Below are positions 1 to 7,720 of a stretch of 64,000 bases of DNA, in pieces; position 1 is the first letter of the stretch; every line of letters starts with the position of its first letter. The translations under genes and the position numbers were made by a program. The stretch is taken from the NCBI RefSeq assembly GCF_000715505.1, contig NZ_JHEH01000003.1, positions 1-64,000 on the forward strand. The letters run 5' to 3'. The notes below the pieces were generated by a model. It saw only the letters and a program-made list of their open reading frames with translations. It ran no database searches and was not told the origin of the DNA. The DNA is from Thioclava dalianensis. GTDB taxonomy: Bacteria; Pseudomonadota; Alphaproteobacteria; Rhodobacterales; Rhodobacteraceae.

Positions 1-501
1 CACTTGGGGCGCTACCTGCCAACCTCAGCTCTAGATTGTCCCGCCATCCCAACCCCTCAAGGCCGCTCCGGCGCCCCGTCGCTGCGTTGCCGCCGCTTCG
101 GTAGGGCGGTTTCTACGGATAGTGGCCGGAGCTTGCAACTGCTTTTTTCACCCGAAATGCATTTTTTCTCTCCGCCCCCTACTTTACTGGCCATATCTTT
201 TCGTTTTGCCTGAATTTTACGCATCTGGGATTGGGGGAATAACGTGCATCCAGCCTCCTGACCCTCGGGCAGCGATTCACTTTTGGACAGACTCGCCCGG
301 TTTTTGCCGAAACAAAGCTCTGTTCTAGGACGCGACTCGGCCTTTTGGGGCAGCTCTCGCGACGCGACTCGGTCAATCTGGAATTTCGAAAGTCTGTCGC
401 GGCTCTTTGAGCTGACTCGAAAGACAGTTCAGGCGAGAGGCGCGATGCGTTATCTCGCAATGCAGCGCAGGCATGAAGTGGCCCGCATAGAGATAGAGAG
501 A
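1..501. other. Gene-free left edge with clustered GACTCG hexamers
   Basis: About 500 bases with no convincing gene; the short open frames here have no recognisable protein features and no ribosome binding site. The hexamer GACTCG occurs four times, at 290-295, 334-339, 366-371 and 414-419, and a 12-base direct repeat (GACGCGACTCGG) lies at 329-340 and 361-372. Nothing else was recognised. Confidence 0.5.
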
Positions 502-519
502 CGGCCCCGGCTGGGGCCG
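502..519 (-). terminator. Hairpin downstream of pssA
   Basis: A 7-bp perfect stem (CGGCCCC/GGGGCCG) with a 4-base loop lies just past the pssA stop on the minus strand. It is followed in that direction by a pyrimidine-rich TCTCTCTATCTCT run rather than a pure T tract, so it is a plausible but not classical intrinsic terminator. Confidence 0.6.
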
Positions 520-524
520 CGCGC

Positions 525-1256
525 TCAGCCGCGCAGGATCATGCCGCGGGCACGCCAGATCGCGGGCACCAGCAACAGCGCATAGATCACCACAAGGATC
601 ACCATCAGGAGCCAGATCTTGGTAAAGATCATACCCACCGCGATCACCGTCCCGATCAGCGCGTAGCTTACTGCGCCGCGCGGGATCTTGAGGGCCTTGG
701 GCGAGAAAGTCTTGATCCGCGAGATCATCAGCGCGCCCACAAGCCCCAGCCAGATCGCGACCAAGACCGGCACGGAGCGGGCATCGCCGATTCCGGACAG
801 CGTGATGAAGAGCGGCAGCAAAGCCAGCAGCGCCCCTGCAGGTGCGGGCACCCCGGTAAAGTGACGCATCGAGTCGGGCTCGGAGCGCATCACGTTGAAC
901 CGCGCAAGCCGCAGACAGGCCGCCCCTGTATAGATCAGCACGAAAATCCAGCCGAACGCATGGGTCTCGCCCAAGGCAAAGCGGTAGACCAGCAGGCTGG
1001 GCGCTACGCCAAAGCACAGGAAGTCCGAGAGGCTGTCCAGCTCGGCCCCGAAATCGGAGGTGGCATGGAGCCTGCGCGCCAGAAGACCATCGAGCCCGTC
1101 GATAAGTCCGGCCAACAGGATCAGAACCACCGCGAATTCGTAGCGGTCGCCCATCGCAAAGCGGATCGAGGTCAGCCCCAACCCCATCCCGGCAATCGTG
1201 ACGAGGTTCGGCACGAGCTGCAAAAACGGCATCCGGTCTTTTTCATGCGGCTCCAT
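525..1256 (-). CDS. pssA: CDP-diacylglycerol--serine O-phosphatidyltransferase
   Basis: Makes phosphatidylserine from CDP-diacylglycerol and L-serine at the inner membrane, the first committed step to phosphatidylethanolamine. The 243-residue protein is a multi-spanning membrane protein with the CDP-alcohol phosphotransferase signature DG-x2-AR-x8-G-x3-D-x3-D (begins DGLDGLLARR, ends LDSLSD). The open frame extends further upstream, but the ATG at 1256 fits family N-termini (MEPHEKDRMPF) and has GGGGAG-type ribosome binding bases before it. It lies 32 bases downstream of psd on the same strand, so the enzymes for two consecutive steps are probably co-transcribed. Confidence 0.94.
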   Translation of the reverse strand: MEPHEKDRMPFLQLVPNLVTIAGMGLGLTSIRFAMGDRYEFAVVLILLAGLIDGLDGLLARRLHATSDFGAELDSLSDFLCFGVAPSLLVYRFALGETHAFGWIFVLIYTGAACLRLARFNVMRSEPDSMRHFTGVPAPAGALLALLPLFITLSGIGDARSVPVLVAIWLGLVGALMISRIKTFSPKALKIPRGAVSYALIGTVIAVGMIFTKIWLLMVILVVIYALLLVPAIWRARGMILRG

Positions 1257-1288
1257 ATCGCGCTCCCCTGCCCGGTTTGTTGGGCTCT

Positions 1289-1987
1289 TTACCGAACGCC
1301 GCCTTGGCGTTGCTGTTCCGTGCCGTCGAGATCGGCGATCACCGTCTCGCCCGCGCACATCGTCTGGCCGATGCAAACCAAAGGCGCCACGCCCTCGGGC
1401 AGATAGATATCGAGCCGCGAGCCGAAGCGGATCAGCCCGAAGCGCTCCCCGCTCATCAGGCTCTGGCCTTCCTTGCTCCAGCACAGGATGCGGCGGGCGA
1501 CGAGCCCGGCAATCTGCACCACGCCATATTGGCGCCCATCGGGCAAGGTCACGGCCAGACCGTTGCGCTCATTGTCCGAGCTGGCCTTGTCGAGCGCTGC
1601 ATTAAAGAACTTGCCGGGGCGGTAGGCGACCTTCGAGATCCGCCCCCCGGCGGGAAGCCGGTTCACATGGCAGTTGAAGACCGACATGAAGACCGAGATC
1701 CGCATCATCGGCTGATCGCCCAGCCCCAGCTCGACCGGCGGGACGGCAGGCTCTAGCAGCGAGACGACCCCATCGGCGGGCGAGACCATCAGCCCTTCGC
1801 GCACCGGCGTGACCCGCTCGGGATCACGGAAGAAGTAATAGCACCAGACCGTGAGCCCCACCCCGATCCAGCCCAGCGGCTCCCAAAGCAGGAACAGGAC
1901 GAGCGTAATACCCGCAAAGATCGCCACGAATTTGCGCCCCTCGGGGTGCATCGGTTTGACGAAGGTCGAAAGCATGGAGACAGACAT
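1289..1987 (-). CDS. psd: Phosphatidylserine decarboxylase, short form
   Basis: Converts phosphatidylserine to phosphatidylethanolamine using a pyruvoyl group made by self-cleavage of the proenzyme. The 232-residue length is that of the short alphaproteobacterial/archaetidylserine-decarboxylase-like subfamily. The C-terminal part has the FGSR motif, in which the Ser after Gly is the expected cleavage site. An N-terminal hydrophobic hairpin ([16 protein letters not shown] and following) would anchor it in the membrane. The longer open frame upstream lacks family similarity, so the ATG at 1987 (MSVSMLSTF) was chosen. It is the first gene of psd-pssA. Confidence 0.93.
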   Translation of the reverse strand: MSVSMLSTFVKPMHPEGRKFVAIFAGITLVLFLLWEPLGWIGVGLTVWCYYFFRDPERVTPVREGLMVSPADGVVSLLEPAVPPVELGLGDQPMMRISVFMSVFNCHVNRLPAGGRISKVAYRPGKFFNAALDKASSDNERNGLAVTLPDGRQYGVVQIAGLVARRILCWSKEGQSLMSGERFGLIRFGSRLDIYLPEGVAPLVCIGQTMCAGETVIADLDGTEQQRQGGVR

Positions 1988-2113
1988 GGGGCCTCTTGAG
2001 GTTGTTCTCTGCGTGCTTAGCGCAGATGCGGCGCAATGGGAACGGGGCTTGCGCAGACGCGCCTGCGCCCCCGAACCACGGCTTAAATTCCACCCAAAGA
2101 TACCGTCGCAGAA

Positions 2114-2178
2114 ATTCCCGCGCAGTATTCCCGATTGATTTTGTCGGATTGACATTCCCGACTGTTTCACTCACATAA
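2114..2178 (+). promoter_or_regulatory. Putative bfd-bfr promoter with three ATTCCCG repeats
   Basis: The region between divergent psd and bfd carries three exact ATTCCCG direct repeats at 2114-2120, 2127-2133 and 2154-2160, with start-to-start spacings of 13 and 27 bases. A TTGACA hexamer at 2149-2154 overlaps the last repeat and is followed about 18 bases later by ACATAA as a weak -10. The repeats could be an operator for an iron-responsive regulator, but they match no regulator box I can name. Confidence 0.35.
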
Positions 2179-2203
2179 GGCGCAAGAGCCAGCGAGAGTG
2201 CCC

Positions 2204-2473
2204 ATGATCATCTGTCATTGCCAGCGCATCAGTGACCGCGACATCAATGCCGCCATTGACTGGATGCGCGCCTCCGATCCCTCCACGATCATCACGCCCG
2301 GCAAGATCTACCGGGCGCTTGGGAAACGTGCGGATTGCGGCGGCTGCATGCCGCTCTTTCTCTCGACGATGAAAGCGAATACGAATCTCAAAGTCCCGGC
2401 AGAATTGACCGGACTTCGGACGACGGCACAGATGGAAGGACAGGCTGATGAAGGGCGACGAAAAGGTAATTGA
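2204..2473 (+). CDS. bfd: Bacterioferritin-associated ferredoxin-like [2Fe-2S] protein
   Basis: A small BFD-domain protein expected to bind a [2Fe-2S] cluster and pass electrons to bacterioferritin to release stored iron. The four Cys ligands are visible as CHC near the N-terminus ([11 protein letters not shown]) and CGGC around residue 46. The protein is 89 residues; the C-terminal 30 after the domain are unusual and poorly conserved-looking. A GTG two codons upstream is possible, but the ATG at 2204 sits correctly after a GAGAG ribosome binding sequence. The 3' end overlaps the start of bfr by 26 bases, implying translational coupling. Confidence 0.88.
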   Translation: MIICHCQRISDRDINAAIDWMRASDPSTIITPGKIYRALGKRADCGGCMPLFLSTMKANTNLKVPAELTGLRTTAQMEGQADEGRRKGN

Positions 2474-2933
2474 GTACCTCAACGCGGCATTGCGCAGCGA
2501 ACTGACCGCGATCTCTCAATATTGGGTCCATTTTCGGATGCAGGAAGACTGGGGCCTGGCCAAAATGGCCAAGAAATCGCGCGCCGAGTCGATCGAGGAG
2601 ATGAATCACGCCGACAAGCTGATCGAGCGGATCCTGTTTCTTGAGGGCCACCCGAATCTGCAACGGCTCGATCCGCTGCGCATCGGTGAAGGGCCGCGCG
2701 AGACACTCGAATGTGACCTTGCCGGTGAGCATGATGCGCTGACACTCTATCGCGAGGCGCGCGATCACTGCGAAAGCGTGCGCGATTACGTGTCCAAAAA
2801 CCTGTTCGAAGCGCTGATCGCGGATGAGGAAGGGCATGTGGATTTCCTCGAGACCCAGCTCGATCTTTACGACCGGATCGGTGCGGAACGCTTTGCCATG
2901 CTGAACGCCGCGGCGATGGACGAGGGCGACTAG
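2448..2933 (+). CDS. bfr: Bacterioferritin, haem-binding ferroxidase
   Basis: Stores iron as a ferric mineral inside a 24-subunit shell. The 161-residue four-helix protein begins [12 protein letters not shown] like E. coli Bfr. The ferroxidase ligands are present at the usual numbers (Glu18, Glu51, His54, Glu94, Glu127, His130), and Met52 in EEMNHAD is the haem ligand, so this is a true haem-containing Bfr subunit. It overlaps the upstream bfd by 26 bases in another frame and is followed by a strong terminator, giving a two-gene operon in which storage and release proteins are made together. Confidence 0.96.
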   Translation: MKGDEKVIEYLNAALRSELTAISQYWVHFRMQEDWGLAKMAKKSRAESIEEMNHADKLIERILFLEGHPNLQRLDPLRIGEGPRETLECDLAGEHDALTLYREARDHCESVRDYVSKNLFEALIADEEGHVDFLETQLDLYDRIGAERFAMLNAAAMDEGD

Positions 2934-2962
2934 ACCCGCCCTGCCCCCATTGTCACGGAGTT

Positions 2963-2987
2963 AAGGCGCCCTTCGGGGCGCCTTTTT
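2963..2987 (+). terminator. Intrinsic terminator after bfr
   Basis: A 7-bp GC stem GGCGCCC/GGGCGCC closed by a TTCG tetraloop (2965-2982) is followed by a T5 run. This is a textbook rho-independent terminator for bfd-bfr. Confidence 0.92.
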
Positions 2988-3184
2988 CTTGGCGTGTTCG
3001 AGAGGGCGCAAAACCCCCTCTGTTGTCCGCGCGCAAAAGGTTCCGAAAATCTCTCTGAAACCTTACAAATTGGCAAGAATCCGCCAAGCCCCCGAGTTCG
3101 CGAGAAAACAAAGCTTCCCGGACCGCCGCCTTTTTGCGTAAGACAACGCAACGATGGGCAGCAACCAATAGCAAAAATCGCATG

Positions 3185-3754
3185 ATGAGCATCCAAAACA
3201 ACATCGCGGCACGGGCAGGTCGCATTTCTATTCTCGGTCTCTTCCTCGTCTCTCTCGCCGCCTGTTCCGGGACAACAGGGCTGTCGCAAGACAAAGAGAT
3301 GAACTTTGCGAATGCGGGCAAGATCGACCCCAAGCGCAAGGAAATGGCGATCTCGGTCGCCAAGGAAATGCGTGAGCGCCGCGAGCGCGTGTGGTGCGTG
3401 CCTTTCGCGCGCAACATCTCGGGCATCGACATTCGCGGCAACGCGCGAACCTGGTGGACCAAGGCCAATGGCGTCTATCAGCGCAGCCACACCCCCAAAG
3501 TCGGGGCCGTCATGGCCTTCAGTTCGAGCAGCAAGATCCCGTTGGGCCATGTCGCCGTGGTCTCAAGCGTGGAATCGCCGCGCCAGATCAGCATCGATCA
3601 CGCCAACTGGAAGCGCAATCAGGTCTCGCTCGACATGACGGTTGTGGATGTCTCCAAGAAGAACGACTGGAGCGCCGTGCGCGTGATGAGCCACCCCAAC
3701 ACGCTGGGCAGCGTCTACCCGGTCTCAGGCTTCATTCTGGCCTCGCGCGACTGA
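3185..3754 (+). CDS. CHAP-domain lipoprotein, putative peptidoglycan amidase/endopeptidase
   Basis: A 189-residue exported protein with a type II signal peptide whose lipobox (LAAC, in LFLVSLAACSG) predicts a lipid-modified Cys facing the periplasm. The rest fits a CHAP (NlpC/P60-like) cysteine hydrolase: nucleophile Cys in WCVPFAR, catalytic His in GHVAVV, and a polar residue in DHANW. Such proteins cut peptidoglycan peptides. Two ATG codons lie in tandem at 3182 and 3185 with no clear ribosome binding site, so the exact start is uncertain. It stands alone between two terminators. Confidence 0.8.
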   Translation: MSIQNNIAARAGRISILGLFLVSLAACSGTTGLSQDKEMNFANAGKIDPKRKEMAISVAKEMRERRERVWCVPFARNISGIDIRGNARTWWTKANGVYQRSHTPKVGAVMAFSSSSKIPLGHVAVVSSVESPRQISIDHANWKRNQVSLDMTVVDVSKKNDWSAVRVMSHPNTLGSVYPVSGFILASRD

Positions 3755-3790
3755 GCCGCGAGACGACAGCCACCAAACCCAACGCACCCA

Positions 3791-3822
3791 AAACGCGGCC
3801 CCCTCAGGCGCCGCGTTTTTTA
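3791..3822 (+). terminator. Intrinsic terminator after CHAP lipoprotein
   Basis: A 9-bp stem AAACGCGGC/GCCGCGTTT (3791-3799 with 3810-3818) is followed by further T residues. It ends the CHAP gene. Confidence 0.88.
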
Positions 3823-4022
3823 TGGGCTCGTCGCACCCTGCCTTGTCGAGTACTCCAGCATGAGACAGGCGCTCCGGTGCCCCCCTCCAAGAGATTGGCA
3901 TGACGTATCGGAAGAGCCATTGCCTCCGCGATGGGCAAACAGAAAGCCCTCATCCGCCGCGCAGACCGTGAATGACCGCTATGCGGACCAAGCTGATATT
4001 ACTCAATCCATCGTTTCGAATT

Positions 4023-4454
4023 TCAAGGCACCTTCAAGAATGCAGTCGCTGTCGCTGCAGGGCGTTCAAGATCATCGTCGATATGGAGCCAAGGGAGGCG
4101 TTCCGCCTCGTGTGCATGCACTTCGGGTGACAGGCTTCCAGCTTGGTCGATAACGCCCAGTGAAATGAAGATTTGATTTGGCAGATACTCGTACGCCCCT
4201 GCAAGCGACGAACCACATTTGTCACAAAAATATCTTTTAACACCGGGGTTTACGCTGACGCTTTTGCCTCTATTCGGCTTGAATGTAACCGCGTCCACAT
4301 CAAATGCTGCGAAGGCGGCAACGGGTGCACCCGTTGCACGGCGGCAATCGTCGCAATGACAGTAGGCAACAGCTTGCGGCTCTGATGAGCTACGGAAGGT
4401 TATCGTGCCACAGTAGCATCTACCAGTGATCGTATCCGGGTAATAGTTCACCAT
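4023..4454 (-). CDS. GFA-family (CENP-V/GFA domain) zinc-binding protein
   Basis: A 143-residue protein of the glutathione-dependent formaldehyde-activating (GFA) fold. The zinc-binding cysteines are visible as CYC (RCYCGTITF), CHCDDC (YCHCDDCRRATGA) and CDKC (FCDKCGSSL), in the order expected for the family. Most members have no proven substrate, so a role in formaldehyde or S-hydroxymethylglutathione chemistry is only a family-level guess. The ATG at 4454 (MVNYYPD) follows an AGGGA sequence; the longer upstream frame looks non-coding. It is monocistronic. Confidence 0.8.
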   Translation of the reverse strand: MVNYYPDTITGRCYCGTITFRSSSEPQAVAYCHCDDCRRATGAPVAAFAAFDVDAVTFKPNRGKSVSVNPGVKRYFCDKCGSSLAGAYEYLPNQIFISLGVIDQAGSLSPEVHAHEAERLPWLHIDDDLERPAATATAFLKVP

Positions 4455-4639
4455 AACAACATCATTCCCTGCGTTGCTTGGCGTGTCAACTTGGCCTCGA
4501 AGCCGACTTGCGGTGAAGCGGCAGGCCGCGCGCTTGGTCACTTGGTGCGCGCGTCGCTCTCGGGCCTTACCCGGCAAAAATGGCAGGCTCAGTTCGCAAT
4601 TTGGATACGCAAGCACAAAGCCGCCACCCAAGCCCTAGG

Positions 4640-4673
4640 CACAAACGCAAAACGCGGCCCACAAGGAGCCGCG
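4640..4673 (-). terminator. Intrinsic terminator after rpsI
   Basis: Read on the minus strand, a CGCGGC/GCCGCG stem with a 9-base loop (4653-4673) is followed by TTTTGCGTTTGTG. It lies about 25 bases past the rpsI stop and should end the rplM-rpsI transcript. Confidence 0.8.
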
Positions 4674-4699
4674 CATCGCAATCTTGGTATCGCTGAGGA

Positions 4700-5200
4700 T
4701 CAGCGCTTGGAGAACTGGAAGCTCCGGCGTGCCTTGCGGCGACCGTATTTCTTCCGCTCCACGACGCGCGAATCGCGGGTCAGGAAGCCAGCAGCTTTGA
4801 GCGCTGCGCGCAGGCTGGGATCGTAAAGCTGAAGCGCTTTCGAGATGCCGTGCTTGACCGCACCAGCTTGGCCCGAAAGACCACCGCCTGCGACGGTCGC
4901 GTAGACGTCAAACTGACCTTCCACATTTGCGATGCCGAAGGGCTGGTTCACGATGAGCTGCAGCACGGGACGCGCGAAGTATTGCGACATCTCTTTGCCG
5001 TTCACTTCGATCTTGCCGGAGCCGGGCTTGATCCAGACGCGGGCGACCGCGTCTTTCCGCTTGCCGGTGGCATAAGCGCGACCGAGCGCATCGCGCACGG
5101 GCTCACGGGGAGCTGCGGTTTCGGTTTCAGTCGCGACAGCGGCGTCAGAGCCGGACACGACCGATTTCAGGTCGTCGAGAGTCTTGATATCGTCAGACAT
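4700..5200 (-). CDS. rpsI: 30S ribosomal protein S9
   Basis: Component of the small ribosomal subunit whose C-terminal tail reaches the P-site tRNA. The core begins at about residue 40 ([17 protein letters not shown]) and ends with the invariant basic tail RSFQFSKR. At 166 residues it is longer than the roughly 130 of E. coli because of an acidic, Ala/Thr-rich N-terminal extension, which is usual in alphaproteobacteria. It follows rplM with a 2-base gap, the standard L13-S9 operon. Confidence 0.98.
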   Translation of the reverse strand: MSDDIKTLDDLKSVVSGSDAAVATETETAAPREPVRDALGRAYATGKRKDAVARVWIKPGSGKIEVNGKEMSQYFARPVLQLIVNQPFGIANVEGQFDVYATVAGGGLSGQAGAVKHGISKALQLYDPSLRAALKAAGFLTRDSRVVERKKYGRRKARRSFQFSKR

Positions 5201-5202
5201 AA

Positions 5203-5664
5203 TCAGCTCCGGGTGTTCTTCTTGTTCATCGACTTGACGTCGAGAACTTCAGGCTGTTGCGCTTCATGCGGATGATCGGCACCGACGTAGACGCGCAGGT
5301 TCGACATTTGCGCACGGCCAAGACGGTTGCGCGTGATCATACGCTCTACGGCCTTGATCACCACGCGCTCGGGATGCGCGCCTTCGAGGACCTGACGCGC
5401 GGTGCGCGATTTGATCCCGCCGGGGTGACCGGTGTGCCAGTAGTAGGTTTTGTCTTCGCGCTTCTTGCCCGTCATCTGCACCTTGTCGGCGTTGATGACG
5501 ATCACGTTGTCGCCCATATCCATGTGCGGCGTGAAGGTGGCCTTGTGCTTGCCACGCAAGCGCATTGCGACGATCGATGCCAGACGGCCCAGCACGACGC
5601 CTTCAGCGTCGATGACGAACCACTTCTTTTCGATCTCCGCGGGTTTTGCGGTATAGGTTTTCAT
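5203..5664 (-). CDS. rplM: 50S ribosomal protein L13
   Basis: Early-assembly protein of the large ribosomal subunit. The 153-residue product starts [22 protein letters not shown] and carries the family core around [17 protein letters not shown] and KPVE-like [13 protein letters not shown]. The ATG at 5664 matches family N-termini; an in-frame start 66 bases upstream would add an unrelated basic stretch. It is the first gene of rplM-rpsI. Confidence 0.97.
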   Translation of the reverse strand: MKTYTAKPAEIEKKWFVIDAEGVVLGRLASIVAMRLRGKHKATFTPHMDMGDNVIVINADKVQMTGKKREDKTYYWHTGHPGGIKSRTARQVLEGAHPERVVIKAVERMITRNRLGRAQMSNLRVYVGADHPHEAQQPEVLDVKSMNKKNTRS

Positions 5665-5749
5665 TGTTTCACGGCCCTTTTGGGGGGGTTGTCGAATTCT
5701 GATGGCGGCTTTTCGACGATTTTCATGCACAATTCAAGCCCCGGGACCT

Positions 5750-5830
5750 GAAATTTCCACATATAAAACAACACCTTAAAAAATAGGTATTAAAATACCC
5801 CAGATACTTCAGCGCTTGTAGCATGCCAAC
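5750..5830 (-). promoter_or_regulatory. AT-rich upstream region of rplM with an inverted repeat
   Basis: This is the only markedly A+T-rich stretch between the thioesterase gene and rplM, and it contains a perfect inverted repeat GGTATT-AA-AATACC at 5786-5799. It probably contains the rplM-rpsI promoter, but I could not fix -35 and -10 hexamers with confidence. Confidence 0.3.
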
Positions 5831-5909
5831 ACGGCTCAAAAATAGAGAGCCGAGGCGCGCGTCGGCCCTCTCGCGCCCGTATGTCCGCGATCGTGATGCC
5901 CCTGAGATC

Positions 5910-6347
5910 TCAGCCCTGCGGCTCGGTCGCCCCGGGCGGAATCGAATAGGTCATGCTGGCGCGCGCGACAGGCCGATCATCGCCTTCGGAGTAGATCAAC
6001 GCATCGCCCACCGCCAGCACACGGCCAAGCTTGAGGATGCGGATATGGGCCAGCAGATCGACCCCCGATTTCGGTTTGCGCATGAAATCGATCGAGGCAT
6101 TCGTCGTCACCGCCAGCGGCACCCGCCCGATCCGCGCCAGGATCGCGAAGTAGATCCCGACATCGGCCAGCGCAAAAATATTGGGGCCCGACACCGTGCC
6201 GCCCGGGCGCAGATGGCGCTCATCGACTTTGAGCCGCAGCACAAGAAGTTCCTCATCCATCGCCTCGATCGCGAAATCGCCCTTTACCTGCGCGAATGCC
6301 TGCTCGACGAATTCCGTCAGCTCCGCGCGGTCCAATACTAGCGCCAT
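5910..6347 (-). CDS. PaaI-family hotdog-fold thioesterase
   Basis: A 145-residue hotdog-domain protein likely to hydrolyse acyl-CoA thioesters. The central motif region RPGGTVSGPNIFALADVGIYFA resembles the substrate-binding helix of PaaI/YbgC-like enzymes, with an Asp (ALADVG) in the position often catalytic in this family. The ATG at 6347 was chosen because it begins a clean hotdog domain; the much longer upstream frame is the shadow of the crotonase gene. It diverges from that acyl-CoA gene with only 63 bases between starts, which fits a shared acyl-CoA context. Confidence 0.82.
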   Translation of the reverse strand: MALVLDRAELTEFVEQAFAQVKGDFAIEAMDEELLVLRLKVDERHLRPGGTVSGPNIFALADVGIYFAILARIGRVPLAVTTNASIDFMRKPKSGVDLLAHIRILKLGRVLAVGDALIYSEGDDRPVARASMTYSIPPGATEPQG

Positions 6348-6410
6348 GCTCGCCCCTTCCCTCTCATCTGTCTCCGTCCTAGAGTTTTCGAGAAAGAGGA
6401 GGGAGTTACA

Positions 6411-7202
6411 ATGACCGAACTGGTAATCCGAGAAGATCGCGGCGCAATTGCCCATCTGACCCTGAATGCGCCGGGCTCGCTCAACGCCCTTTCGGATGCG
6501 ATGCTCGCGGCGCTGAAGGACAGGCTGAATGCGCTTGCGCAGGACGAGACGATCAAGGTCGTGATCCTCAAGGGCGCGGGCAAGGCGTTTTGCGCAGGCC
6601 ATGACCTCAAGGAGATGCAGCGCGGACGCGACAGCGCCGATCAGGGCCGCGCCTATTTTGCCGATCTCTTCGCGCGCTGCGCCGAGGTGATGCAGATGAT
6701 CCCCGCCCTGCCCCAGCCCGTGATCGCACAGGCCCACGGGATCGCGACCGCCGCAGGCTGCCAGTTGGTCGCAAGCTGCGATCTGGCGGTGGCCGCCGAA
6801 GGCACCCGCTTTGGCGTGAACGGCGTCAATATCGGGCTGTTTTGCTCGACACCGATGGTGGCGCTCTCGCGCAATGTGCCGCGCAAGGTGGCCTTCGAGA
6901 TGCTGACCACGGGCGAATTCATCGATGCCACCCGCGCCCGCGAGGTTGGACTGATCAACCGCACAGCCCCCCATGAGGCGCTCGAGGCCGAGACCGAGGC
7001 GCTTGGGCAGACCATCGCGGGCAAGCTGGGTGCAGCCGTGCGCATCGGCAAACGGGCGTTTTACGACCAAGCCAATCTCGATCTGGCCGCGGCCTATGAC
7101 CACACGGCCGCCGTGATGGTCGAGAACATGCTGTGGCGCGACACGAACGAGGGCGTTCAGGCCTTTATCGAAAAGCGCAAACCCGACTGGGCCGAGGACT
7201 GA
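6411..7202 (+). CDS. Crotonase-superfamily protein, ECHDC3-like (catalytic Glu residues absent)
   Basis: A 263-residue enoyl-CoA hydratase/isomerase homologue. The oxyanion-hole segments are intact (GKAFCAGHDLKE and GIATAAGCQL), so it should bind acyl-CoA. The two glutamates that activate water in classical enoyl-CoA hydratase are missing: the first aligns with Gln in AAGCQLVAS, the second with Gly in FGVNGVNIG. The same pattern and the GLFCSTP motif are typical of the ECHDC3 subfamily, whose reaction is unsettled. A hydratase label would therefore overstate the case. A GGAGGGAG ribosome binding site precedes the ATG. Confidence 0.85.
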   Translation: MTELVIREDRGAIAHLTLNAPGSLNALSDAMLAALKDRLNALAQDETIKVVILKGAGKAFCAGHDLKEMQRGRDSADQGRAYFADLFARCAEVMQMIPALPQPVIAQAHGIATAAGCQLVASCDLAVAAEGTRFGVNGVNIGLFCSTPMVALSRNVPRKVAFEMLTTGEFIDATRAREVGLINRTAPHEALEAETEALGQTIAGKLGAAVRIGKRAFYDQANLDLAAAYDHTAAVMVENMLWRDTNEGVQAFIEKRKPDWAED

Positions 7203-7395
7203 TCCCCCAAAACGCCCGCAGCAGTTGAATTCCGCTCATCATCTTACCGCGGATTATTCCAGTGCCGCGATATGGCCCCGGGCCGCCGCGATTGGTAACA
7301 AGATGCCATCGCGTCGGTCCGATGCGACCAAATGTCGAAATTGCACCGCGCTCAAACAGATTTTTCGCGCACACTAGGCTCAGGAGAGAGACGTC

Positions 7396-7707
7396 ATGGC
7401 ACAGATCACCCTCGTTTATTGGCGCGACATCCCAGCCCAAATCATTGCGGGCAAGGGACGGCGCGGGGTCAAAAAGCCCCTGCCCGAGCGCTTTGAGCAG
7501 GCGATCGACCGGGCGGCGATGAAAATCGGTGCGCGCGACAGCGATGCCTATCTGGCAGAGTGGCGCAAGGTCCCTTCGGGCGAAGAGCCCGGCGAGGATG
7601 CCGAAGCCGCCGAGGCCGCGCTGGCACGTATTCTCTCAGACTATGACGACGCGCGGTTGCGCGCCTTGATTGCCAATGACGGGTGGAACGCTCCGCCCGC
7701 ATCCTGA
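7396..7707 (+). CDS. Small PF13769-like 'virulence factor' family protein of a one-carbon cluster
   Basis: A 103-residue soluble protein starting MAQITLVYWRDIPAQIIAG. I recognise it as resembling the family labelled 'virulence factor' (PF13769), a name with no demonstrated meaning here. It is rich in charged residues, has no signal peptide or membrane segment, and its acidic middle (residues about 58-75) is low in complexity. It sits 13 bases before a MetF-like gene, itself joined to a methyl-THF methyltransferase gene, so a role in folate/corrinoid methyl transfer is inferred from position only. A GGAGAGAG ribosome binding site is present. Confidence 0.65.
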   Translation: MAQITLVYWRDIPAQIIAGKGRRGVKKPLPERFEQAIDRAAMKIGARDSDAYLAEWRKVPSGEEPGEDAEAAEAALARILSDYDDARLRALIANDGWNAPPAS

Positions 7708-7720
7708 GGGAGACACGCGA

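Noticed and set aside
3823-4022. Possible small gene or tRNA between the CHAP and GFA genes
   Set aside because: No cloverleaf or TΨC-like sequence was found, and the short open frames lack ribosome binding sites; I see nothing in it.
7203-7395. Possible small gene between the crotonase and the PF13769-like gene
   Set aside because: Only shadow frames are present; the interval is most likely the promoter of the one-carbon cluster.
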